In this document: one piece after another, positions 38,846 through 47,830 of the stretch
Numbering within the stretch: position 1 is the stretch's first letter
How the letters are laid out: each line of letters starts with the position of its first letter
Assembly: GCA_019843655.1 (NCBI GenBank)
Contig: JACDQD010000006.1
Location: 9,044,034 to 9,108,033 of the forward strand
Source: Lethocerus indicus
Lineage: Eukaryota > Arthropoda > Insecta > Hemiptera > Belostomatidae
Reading direction: 5' to 3'
DNA length: 64,000 nucleotides
Made by a program: the position numbers and the translations under genes
Notes under the pieces: model-generated
What the model was told of the DNA's origin: nothing
Seen by the model: only the letters and a program-made list of their open reading frames with translations
The model's database searches: none

Positions 38846-39575
38846 TTACGGGGGTGGAGGCGGTGGCGGAGGGGTAGTGGCGGGGCGGCGGTCTCGGCGG
38901 GGCGGCGGCGGCGGCAACCGGGTCTGCTGCTGGGGCGACTGGACCTGCTGCTGCTGGGACGACTGGACCTGCCGCTGCTGGGACGACTGGACCTGCTGCT
39001 GCTGCTGGGACGACTGGACCTGCTGCTGCTGCTGGGACGACTGGACCTGCTGCTGCTGATACTGCATCTGCTGATAATCCGGGGTATAGGTGTAATAAAG
39101 GACTCCCGCCTCTAGGTAACCGCTTGTTACTTGTTCGTATCTGTTGGTTCTCGAGTTATAAATGTAGTAGACTGCTCCGGCCGGTATGCTGTATCTTTGA
39201 TCGAACGTTTGTCCGAAGCAGAACCCAAGCGCGATGCCCAATAATACAAACTAAAAAAAAAATTACTTATATACATCATAACATGAGTATAACGGTCCGA
39301 GCTTACGGTGAACCCGTTTACAGAGGCTCGCTTATTCGGTTCTGATTAAGTGACTAACCCGAGTCCATTACTGAATCATGTCAGTAATAATTATTCACTG
39401 TTATGAACATTTGCAAACTCTTTAAATAAGTAATACTATAAGAATATAAGTCGAACGCTGCCAAATATTGAAAACCGTGATGCAAATCCTCTACAGCTTT
39501 TTTTAAATTTATCGTTATTATTAAGGATACATAGAATTAATATTCAGGGAAAAGAGTTATACTTACTGTTATCAT
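38846..39575 (-). CDS. Gene 1: small secreted Gln/Pro-rich structural-type protein (two exons)
   Basis: Exon 1 (39567-39575) encodes Met-Ile-Thr and ends at a GTAAGT donor. The intron (39251-39566, 316 bp) ends in a T-run plus AG. Exon 2 (38846-39250) runs in phase 0 to TAA at 38846-38848, giving 137 residues. Spliced residues 1-16 form a clean signal peptide (MITFVLLGIALGFCFG), with cleavage likely before QTFDQ. A short tyrosine-rich head (about 17-62) holds two related AG-x-x-YY-x-Y phrases. Residues about 63-110 are repeats of a QQQQVQSS-type unit, and the C-terminus is Pro/Arg-rich ending in eight prolines. I recognise no named family. Low complexity, Tyr and Gln content and the intron inside the signal peptide suggest an extracellular structural role (cuticle, eggshell, silk or adhesive), which is inference. 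The 5' end resembles that of gene 2. CTG repeats at about 38937-39070 encode the Gln tract and may vary in length. Confidence 0.85.
39251..39566 (-). other. Intron of gene 1
   Basis: Starts GTAAGTATA and ends in a T-run followed by AG (minus orientation), 316 bp, phase 0, placed after the third codon exactly as in gene 2. Confidence 0.85.
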
Positions 39576-39586
39576 TGTGGCGGCAT
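39572..39586 (-). promoter_or_regulatory. Upstream ORF of gene 1 overlapping the start codon
   Basis: ATG CCG CCA CAA TGA starts 11 bases before the main ATG. Its TGA (39574-39572) overlaps the main start (39575-39573) as ATGA. The transcript predicted from the TATA position includes it. An equivalent element is present in gene 2, so it may control translation by leaky scanning or reinitiation. Confidence 0.6.
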
Positions 39587-39631
39587 TGATCGTTCTGAAT
39601 AAACGTCTGCAGGTTAAGACGGTCGGCTGGT

Positions 39632-39640
39632 GTTTATATT
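39632..39640 (-). promoter_or_regulatory. TATA box of gene 1
   Basis: AATATAAAC on the minus strand, 57-65 bases upstream of the ATG. Transcription would start about 30 bases downstream, near 39600-39610, close to the initiator-like TATTCAGA. It leaves a short 5' UTR. Confidence 0.6.
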
Positions 39641-40254
39641 AGTTTATCTTACCGATCGGTTGATTAACCACCCAATCTGTTAACCTTGAATATCACCCAA
39701 AAATAGTATTCCTCTCATCCAATCGCCTCAGTTCTGTTAATGAGTTGGACTGAACAACAATGTCCTGGTGAGAGGAAACTGTTCCTATGTACCTACTCTA
39801 GAGCCAATCAGTTCAACCAATATTTACATAACTAAAATTGAACCGCACGAGTTATTTCTGGGCCAATATAAGATATCTATTTCTCTATTGTTTCTCACTT
39901 TGAATTTTATCTTACTGGCACTTTTGAGATTTCTATATTAAACATATATTGAGGGAATTCAGGACGTTTATTGATAGGTCTAGAGTTAAAGAGATCCTGT
40001 CTATGCCTGCATTTCAAATTTGAGGGCAGGTACAGAAATTCGAGCCAATTTTTCTGGGCATACATTTTAAATGTCTATATTCCTTTGATCGGACAAAAAT
40101 CTAAAACAAAATGTTTTAAAAGTTAGCAGCAATTTATATAATATATGCTATCCCATTTTATTTCGATAGTTTAGTGAACCATTCCTTAGGTTTTATAGCG
40201 AACGAAAAAATAAGCGGTTAAATAAAGTACTTAAACGTGTAATATCGAAATAGT

Positions 40255-40260
40255 TTTATT
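40255..40260 (-). terminator. Polyadenylation signal of gene 2
   Basis: AATAAA on the minus strand about 60 bases after the gene 2 stop codon (TAA 40321-40323). Confidence 0.7.
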
Positions 40261-40320
40261 GAGAATTTAAATTGTAAGAAACACAACAAAATTCTGTATA
40301 TACATATATTTATGGAACGT

Positions 40321-40543
40321 TTATATAAATAAAACATCTGAATCCGTTTGTGTTGGTGGGTATGGTCCTGTTGGGGCAGCTGGTAAAGGCGGAGGGGGTG
40401 GAAGAAGTGCGGGTGGTGGTGGCGGAGCAGGTAACATCGGTCGAGGACGCAGTGGTGGAGGTATTATAGGTGAAGGAGATGGTGGCGGAGCAGGTAGATT
40501 CGGCGGGGGAAGAAGAGGTGGGAATATTGGTGGTGGAGGTGGC

Positions 40544-40578
<35 letters not shown>

Positions 40579-42417
40579 TGGTGGCGGTGGTGGCGGTGGT
40601 GGCGGTGGTGGCGGTGGTGGCGGTGGTGGCGGTGGTGGCGGTGGTGGCGGTGGTGGCGGTGGTGGTGGTAGGTGGGGCAATGGTGGCGGAGGCGGTGGTG
40701 GTGGAGGCGGCGGCGGTGGATGGTGGCAGCGTGGTGGTGGCGGCGGTGGTGGCGGTGGTGGTGGTGGTGGCGGTGGTGGTGGTGGTGGCGGTGGTGGAGG
40801 CGGTGGAGGAGGAGGAGGCGGCGGTGGTGGAGGAGGAGGAGGTGTTGGCAGTGTGGTGCCGGAGCAGGCTGGAGGGTAAGTGGTGGTGGAGGTGGTGGGG
40901 AGGAGGAGGAGGTGGCGGAGGAGGAGGTGGCGGAGGAGTAGTGGCGGTGGAGGAGGTGGCGGTAGTGGCGGCGGTGCAGGTATCTTTGGTGGGGCGGTGC
41001 AGAAACCATTGAAATTGAAGGCGGGCCATAAACGGGAAAAGGTATTTTTGGTTTATTCGATACAGGTATCTTTGGTGGTGAAGGTTGGATTGGCCGTTTG
41101 GGTATAAGCGGAGGAGGTGGGGCGGGTAAAGTCGGTGGGGTAAGAATCGAAGGTGGAGGTGTTGGGGGTGGTGGAGCATGCAACACTATTGTATCGGGAG
41201 GTGGGGGTGGGCTAGTGGTCGTAGTAGGGGGTTGTTTTGGTGGTAGCGGTGGTGGTTTCAATGGAGGTAGTGTCGGTGGAGGCGGAGGAATCGGTGGGGG
41301 CCGTCTAGTTGTGGGTTGAGGAGTTTGCTGTTTTGGTGGTAATGGCGGTGGTTTCAACGGGGGTAGTGTCGGTGGAGGTGGAGGAATTGGTGGTGGCGGG
41401 CTAGTGGTCGGTGGTAATGGGGTTGGTGGCTGTTGTTTGGGAGGGAGTGGAAAAGGATTTAAGTGTGGCAATGTTGGAGGTGGTGGTGGTGTTGATGGCG
41501 GTTGGGGCTTATCGGTCGGTTTGCCTGGTAGCTGGTCTATGGGAGGAACTGGAGGAGGTTTCAATTGAGGCAATGATGGTGGTGTAGGAATTGGTGGTGG
41601 TTGAGATGAAGGAGTTTGAGGTGTATCAGTCGGTGTTATCGGTGGTTGTTCTTTCGGAGGAAGTGGAGGTGGTTTCAAGTGCGGCAATGTCGGCGGAGGC
41701 GGAGGAATGGGAGGAGGAGTGACGGGGGGTTGTGGAGGAAGACCGTACACATCTGCAGGTGTCCTAGTGTCGGTGGTTACCGATGAAGGAGGATGCCAAG
41801 CTGGAGGAGCCGCCAAAAATGGTTTTTTGGAACTCGGTGGAGATGGCGGAGGTTTCGATACCGGTGGTGAAGCCATTCTCTGCCTTGTCTTCGTAGTTGA
41901 CGATATTGGGGGTGGTGGGATGAGCGGTGGCGGGTGTGGCGGTGCCTTCAGCGGATGTCCGTAGTACGGTGCAGGTTTGTTCTGGTTGGTCGGTTTTGGA
42001 GGGAGTGGAGGCGGTGGGGCTCTGGAACTTTCTATCGGTAGAAGGCTGCCTCGTCCCCGTTGCGGAGGCGGGGGCGGCGGCGCTGGCGGAAATTGTGGTG
42101 GTGGCGGCGACGGAAGTTTTATTCGCTGGCTTTCGTCCGGTGGATCGTTCAGATATTCGATTGTTGATTCTACATTCGAGACGGGTCCTTCGGGCAGCGG
42201 ATAGGATCTCACCGACAATGAACTGTCTACTAGGGCCAAGAGCCCCAATAATAGTACCTGCAGGGTGAACATATAATCGGTCGTGAGAAATATATGTATA
42301 ATTCCCCTAGATGGGACCTATGTCAATTATCTGAGTGTCATCGGAATTGTATATGGGGACAATCAATCCGCGTTTATATAATATAATGGTTCTTGATAAC
42401 GTACTTACCAGTCTCAT
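40321..42417 (-). CDS. Gene 2: large secreted proline-rich protein (two exons, frame break near 40992)
   Basis: Exon 1 (42409-42417) encodes Met-Arg-Leu and ends at GTAAGT. The 151-bp intron ends at CTGCAG (42258-42263). Exon 2 starts at 42257 in phase 0, giving a signal peptide MRLVLLLGLLALVDSSLS. The mature part begins with a short mixed segment (VRSYPLPEGP, VESTIEYLNDPPDE), then becomes proline-rich. At about residues 187-345 a unit like PPPPPTLPPLKPPPLPPK recurs five times with variation. Two PPKIP phrases follow near residue 400 and just past 424. The second is out of frame in this sequence because of the four-C run at 40991-40994. One extra base there would join the frame ending VLFI-stop at 40321, for about 648 residues. 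As given, the upstream frame continues as His/Arg-rich sequence. The (CCGCCA)n tract at 40538-40671 encodes polyproline. No named family is recognised; an extracellular matrix, cuticle or secretion role is inferred. Confidence 0.8.
40538..40671. repeat. (GGTGGC)n hexamer tract within gene 2
   Basis: Nearly pure GGTGGC/GGCGGT repeats. On the minus strand in the terminal gene 2 frame they encode only proline; the other frames give Thr/Ala or His/Arg repeats. No frame contains a stop, so open frames on either strand here are uninformative. Prone to polymerase slippage and assembly error. Confidence 0.95.
42258..42408 (-). other. Intron of gene 2
   Basis: Starts GTAAGTACG and ends ACCCTGCAG in minus-strand orientation, 151 bp, phase 0, interrupting the signal peptide after residue 3. 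The in-frame ATG at 42272 lies inside this intron and should not be taken as the start. Joining the exons gives a better signal peptide. Confidence 0.85.
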
Positions 42418-42425
42418 GGCTGCAT
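42414..42425 (-). promoter_or_regulatory. Upstream ORF of gene 2 overlapping the start codon
   Basis: ATG CAG CCA TGA begins 8 bases upstream of the main ATG. Its TGA (42416-42414) overlaps the main start (42417-42415) as ATGA. The surrounding TCAATGCAGCC matches TCAATGCCGCC in gene 1, so the arrangement is shared by both genes. Confidence 0.6.
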
Positions 42426-42457
42426 TGAATTGGATGACATGAAAATCTTCCGACGTA

Positions 42458-42467
42458 CTTTATATAG
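42458..42467 (-). promoter_or_regulatory. TATA box of gene 2
   Basis: CTATATAAAG on the minus strand, 41-50 bases before the ATG. The start site would be near 42436, giving a 5' UTR of only about 20 bases that still includes the upstream ATG at 42425. Confidence 0.8.
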
Positions 42468-45400
42468 ATTGTAGAAGGTTTACTTTCACCGGATATGGGT
42501 ACATCACACATCCAGGGATGGGGTGGTTCGACCTTGCTACAAGAGTAATTAAGACTTGTTATCATAAACATTGTCGACGGAGCACAAACAAACTCGGTAT
42601 TAATTAGTCGTAGAGCGACTGTTGCTGCAGCCGCATGTCTTAGTGAACACCTCCCCTACAGGATTGCTACCTGAGGAAATAAATCATATGTTACATCTAT
42701 CTTAATTTTCTGCTCAATCTTCGAGGTATGTTTCATTCACACATTTTATTACACAAACATGGATCATGGGCTACCATCTACTGTTAACAAATACTTTTTA
42801 TTTACATCGATATATCGTATTACTAAACCAACGTATTTCACTTGATGCTCATAGATAAAATTGGTTAAAATTAGTTAATACTTGATTTCATTACTAAGGG
42901 TTCTAGTTCAAATCACTGTTTATCATGTGATTGTGATTATTATAACGCACTTTTTACTATTATTTTTATATTCATCAGATTATTCCTTACTTTATCTTAG
43001 ACTTTTGATATCACTTTAGGCATGAATAGTTCTACAACATTTTGAATAGCGGTAGAAGGCTGAACTATGCCGGCGAGTTGAAACTTTTGTATCGGGACCG
43101 TTGAAAGTAGGATGATGTTGGGACAGAACTTTCCGCATTATTGAACAAACTCGAGAGTTTAATGCTACGAAACTACTTGAGGTAGGTAACAAAAAAACAG
43201 GTTCGGTTCTATTGAAATCGTGCTACAACTTAGTCTTGGTCATCACTGCAATATGCCATTATGAGACTTTTGTCGGTTAATTCTATTTTGGGCTGTACCC
43301 CAAGTGATACTAAAACACTCACAATGATTAAATAGTTTGTTCACACGATAAAATAGGATAATTTAATGCTTAAATCATTTTATTGTTATATTTTGAATTA
43401 CAATTGCACCTTAGGAGTTATGGTACGTTGATAGATACGTTGGTAGAAACAGGTACGTGGTTCTTTGATAGATTCAATGAAAAATTCATGTAGTTCTGAG
43501 CACAAAATATTGCTCTAGAATTCTAATTATCTAGAATATATTTGACATCTATACTCCGATGTGATTAAGCCCGTTAGAGTTCAATATTCGGAACCGCCGG
43601 TGTCTGTTCAGTTTAACTCCTAAAGAAAACAAGAGCAAAGGGGATAAATATGGCAAGGTTGAGTTTTTCAACCGAGTCAGTTTGTTTACAGTGGGTATTA
43701 AATTATAAGAGAGCAGAGAAATGGGAAGCGGCTGCAAATGTATTTCTACGAGCCGGCCCCAGTGGGAGTTATCAGAGCGTGGAGGAGGGCGGGAAATAAA
43801 AACCTTTGAAGGAAGTAATTCTTTAAACTGGAAAGTATAGGGCGGCGCCAAAGTGTAGTGTGAAGTTGGCCACTTCGCACTCTGGATTTGCCATCAGTTG
43901 TGAGCCTCTATTCTTGGGTTTCTTTTTTTCCTCAAAGGGAGACCAGGACTGGGGTTGTATTTCACGGCCGGCCTACTCCCGGACCGGATACAAGGCGTAA
44001 CGCCGCTTTATTGGCATTCCTCTCACACTCATCTATTAAGTTCATTTATGTGCTCATCATTAAAAGTAATACAGATTACAATCCGCTGATAACGGGGTAA
44101 TGCTGAGATTTTATCTCTGAGTTTTGAGGCATCAGATTTTACATTCTATACACTTGAAAATGCACTCCTTACTTGTAAACAAAGTGAATACCCCTTCTGC
44201 CAATTTGAATATGGAATTATAGAAAGATTAAAGCGTTACAGTTGAGGACTCCTCTCACACAGTGAATATATACCACCTGTGTGATTTTTCTCTCGGCTCT
44301 CACTCACTGGGAACGATCTTAATTTGGCTCCATTCCACGGTAAGTACAAAACACTATGTAGATGCAGCCAATTTTATTCACGAAACTACTACCACCTCTA
44401 CACAATATGCTTTCATTTAATTTAGCGTACCAATTGATCGAGGGTACGCCCTCTGATTGGTAAATATAACCAACAAGAATCATTATTATAATTTAGAATC
44501 AATAATAACAATAAGAGTTAACTATTTTTTATCCAAGAAAAGGAAATACGGATGATAATCCAGATAATGAATTTAAATGCCGGAATTATACACTAAGACT
44601 GTTCATTTATTCATGCCCATTTCTAGTAGAGAAGTAAAAAACAACGAAAAAAACTATTTTCCTTGTCATTATTTGATATTCAACTGTACTGGAATGCATT
44701 CAACATTTAGCTCTAGAAGGAATTTAATCTTAGGTTTAGCATTTAATTCGTGTAATTATAATTTATAGCGGAGTATCTAAATTTATTTTAAAACCAGGTT
44801 TTCTTATCTTGCGGAATTTAAATGAGAAGGCTATTTTAGACAAAACAATATCAAGATGAAAAACATTGGATTATCTATGCCTTTTATGACGCTTGTTAAT
44901 TCTTGACAGCCTTCGTCACAATTTAAGGAGTTATTCTGTTATATGCTGGAAAAAAATTATTAACATATTTATTTATATAAAATCTTTCATTGTTTTATGT
45001 AATAACATTTTTATATATTCCGTTTCGCAGGTTTTATATCTATATGTGTTCATTTATTTGACTTGGGTAGTCTAAGACAGTGAAGTTTGTTTGATTAGCT
45101 TTAAAAACCTGATGTCACACAGTGCCACTCATCCATACACTGCACGTTTCCATGACTTGAGTTTGTATTGGCTTTTGCCAATCTATGGCGAAACTTCAGC
45201 ATTTCCCTTCAATTATTTTTACGTTTCTAAAACTGCTCCAACATATAAAGAATAATATGAGCACTCATCTATTTTATGTACAACTGCCATATCCGATCCA
45301 GGTCCCTAGCTTCATTTCTCACCCTATCTCTGCGTAATTTCTTGCTTTCTTTAGAGCGACGTTTCCAACTTTCAAAATAAACGCCCGGCCCCGGCTCCAG

Positions 45401-47233
45401 CCCCTCTCCAACATCCCCCTCCCCCTTTCGACAAGAGTCCCCGGCGGACCTGTAATTCTGTTTAGTTTTAATTTAAGCGGCAATTCAAGTCCCGTCACAA
45501 TTCAATTAACGAAGCAGTTAAATATCTCGTAATTTCTAATAAAGTTATTCTTAACTCGTTTAATATTCTTGGAAACGCAAATCGGCTTCAAGAGCGGTCC
45601 TTAAAGTCTGGCTCCAATTTCTTATCGGGCCAGCGTTATTAGTGGCCAAGCGCTTTATAATGGCTTCAGATGTTGGCAGGCTCGAATAATTTTTGAGAAG
45701 ATAATGTTTCGCCTTTCCTCGTTTACAATGTCACTGTCATTTTATTGTATTTTTTTAAATATTTTTAAGCTGATCAAAGCCAGTCGAACATTTTAATACA
45801 ATTTTATTTTATTACACGAGTCAACAAATTTCATAATTCGCAGTCATATGATGTTACTTGAAATAGTGGGACATTGACGAGATTTTATTTATTTTTTTTA
45901 TACGATTTTGTATTTTTCTAGTAGCACTATTAACGAATACGGCGGATGAGAAACTCACTGGCTATCCCTCCTTGATGAAATGTCGCTCTTTCAGAAATAC
46001 CTTTTTAATGGTTTAATTCGATGCAAGATTCTGTTCTGACAGTGTAAAGCGCTTAAGCAGTAATTTGTGGCGTCGGGCCTGAAAGTTGGACTCATTTACC
46101 GCCAATTAGTCAGTCAGCCGCTAAACCAATTGAACCAATTCCTAATTTGTCCGCTTGTTATTCCCAGAAGGGTCCCCCTCCTCCTTCCCGCCGCCAACCA
46201 TTACCCCGCCTTATCTATACAACGACAACTTCCAACTTGGCGAATTTCGTAGTCAAATAGTTTGAATAAATAACTGGCAAACTAGTAAATTGTATTGGGT
46301 GGGTTAGACTCCGACAAATATGCGGCCCAGTTCTAGACCGGTTTTAGCGCGGGCTCTATGTGCGCCGCCGCTTTCATTACGCAGCTATTCATAGTCGAAC
46401 TGATACTGGAACATAAGTAACTACATTATGCTTTCATTTCCTTACGTTTAAATATTCGATAAATGTTTTCAAAAATATATTTTGGTGCCTCCGCGATAGT
46501 AAAAGATTACAACGGTTTTTCATCATGCTATCACAATGGCATGAATAAAATATTCAAGCAGGGATGAAATTAATAATGCAGGTTTTGCTGTGAAAAGGTG
46601 ACTGATACAGGGTTACCAATTAAGAAAAATACATACGATTCCTAATTTCCTTATCACGGGTTGTCAGGTATAATGTGACCCGGAAGTCTCCTTGACACGC
46701 GTCATATGCAAAACGGATTAGGGTTCGAGCGCTGAGCTTAATCTGATAATCCGGATTTCGGCTTAAACCTCTTAAAGTGTTATTCATTTCTGAGCCAATT
46801 TGAAATTCTGAATAAGCAAAGACAAGCAGACAGATTATTAAGAAATTAACACTTAGCGCTTTCTACTCATAATTGTTTATAAAAACGAAATAAATCAAAT
46901 GTCAGTGGACTGAAATAAGAGTTGTGAATTATCGTGGTCCAGGGTAAATAAAGAGTGCCAATGTAGTTATTATGAATATATTGAGTTTGCGATTTTACAT
47001 TCTACATTGGATTAACACATTGTGAAACCAATGTAAACTATGAGTATCTCACATACGTGAATATATCACAGCGACATATAATAGATGGAGAGAAGCACAG
47101 GCTAGCCAGATTAGGATGAAACCACAAGAATGATAATATTCCAAACTCGATAATTTATATCTTTTTATTCTACATATTGTAATTTTTATTCCAGATACAT
47201 TTTTTATTAAGAAGAATACATTAATTACATATT
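42468..47233. other. Intergenic interval between gene 2 and gene 3
   Basis: AT-rich, with no supported coding exon. A possible plus-strand promoter at 44255-44345 is listed separately. Short open frames (43549-44100, 44577-44768, 44893-45075) have no splice or domain support. Confidence 0.5.
44255..44345 (+). promoter_or_regulatory. Possible promoter with a non-coding first exon
   Basis: A TATATA core (44267-44272) sits between perfect inverted arms TCACACAG (44255-44262) and CTGTGTGA (44277-44284). About 30 bases downstream is CTCACTCACT, which could serve as an initiator. A consensus donor, CGGTAAGTAC, lies near 44338. No ATG occurs between, so this would be a 5' UTR exon. No matching downstream exon was identified, so the call is speculative. 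Confidence 0.2.
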
Positions 47234-47279
47234 TTTATTGAAACCGTCAGCCACGCGGTGGCTATTTCCTCGCTTTAAT
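47234..47279 (-). terminator. Polyadenylation signals of gene 3
   Basis: On the minus strand ATTAAA occurs at 47279-47274 and AATAAA at 47239-47234, about 96 and 136 bases after the stop codon of gene 3. Confidence 0.55.
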
Positions 47280-47374
47280 TGCACAATTTGGCAAATAAAT
47301 ATTTCAACGCTTCTTTATACATTTTTACACGATGAGTTTTTTTTAGAAATAATACTATTTTATATAAATATTAA

Positions 47375-47830
47375 TTATACCGACGGCGCGCCGTATATCG
47401 TTTGGGGAACGACCTCAAGGCGTTGCGGTTCGTCCGAGAGTATGGAACTTTGTACCATTTCGAACTTCATTCGTTCCTCCTTCTTCCTGTTGGCCCTGAG
47501 GCGCTCAACGAGGACTTCGGTGTCGTCCACCCCGTCGGGGAGGGGCACCGTGAGGTAGTAGGCGGGGACGTCGCGGTGGCCGGGGTGCGGGCGGGCGTAG
47601 CACGTCTCCTCCGGGTCCAGGGTCTGCAGTACGGGGCAAGGTATCTGTGGGCTGGGCTCGGGCAAGTTAGCCAGGTAGGCGAATGGGGGCACGCCGCCTC
47701 CTCCCCCAGCCAGCCTCGGGTCAACGCTCAGGTAGCAAGGAGTCCTCACGTCCGTCGTCTGTACCACAGCGCACTCGCTGCCACCGTCGCTACAGCCCAG
47801 CCAAGTCACCAACAATAACGCTAATTCTAT
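47375..47830 (-). CDS. Gene 3: secreted four-cysteine protein, exon 2 (first exon unresolved)
   Basis: A minus-strand acceptor (TTTCATTTTTCAG) ends at 47831, and the exon runs in phase 0 from 47830 to TAA at 47375-47377, giving 151 residues. The exon opens with the hydrophobic core of a signal peptide (IELALLLVTWLGCSDGG) but has no usable ATG, so the start lies in an upstream exon as in genes 1 and 2. The mature part has four cysteines arranged as two related C-x11-C-Y units (exon residues 20-33 and 65-78), each with V-x-Q-T-x-D after the first Cys. A Gly run lies between them. The tail contains a charged, possibly helical stretch (VERLRANRKKEERMKFEM). No known family is recognised. Candidate first exons are ATG-GGC at 47901-47896 with a weak GTATTC donor, 65 bp away, or the orphan ATG-TTG exon at 62.8 kb. 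The codon usage is GC-rich compared with its flanks. Confidence 0.7.
   Translation of the reverse strand: MELALLLVTWLGCSDGGSECAVVQTTDVRTPCYLSVDPRLAGGGGGVPPFAYLANLPEPSPQIPCPVLQTLDPEETCYARPHPGHRDVPAYYLTVPLPDGVDDTEVLVERLRANRKKEERMKFEMVQSSILSDEPQRLEVVPQTIYGAPSV

Noticed and set aside
38822..39115. Plus-strand Leu-rich open frame
   Set aside because: It is the antisense shadow of the CAG repeats of gene 1.
40470..42268. Plus-strand Val/Gly/Trp-rich open frames
   Set aside because: Antisense shadows of the proline-rich gene 2; GGT/GGC repeats lack stops in every frame.
42270..42272. ATG at 42272 as the start of gene 2
   Set aside because: It lies inside the predicted intron just before the CTGCAG acceptor. 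The spliced start at 42417 has a TATA box and matches the layout of gene 1.
47402..47818. 138-codon plus-strand frame
   Set aside because: Antisense shadow of gene 3; no upstream promoter or signal peptide.
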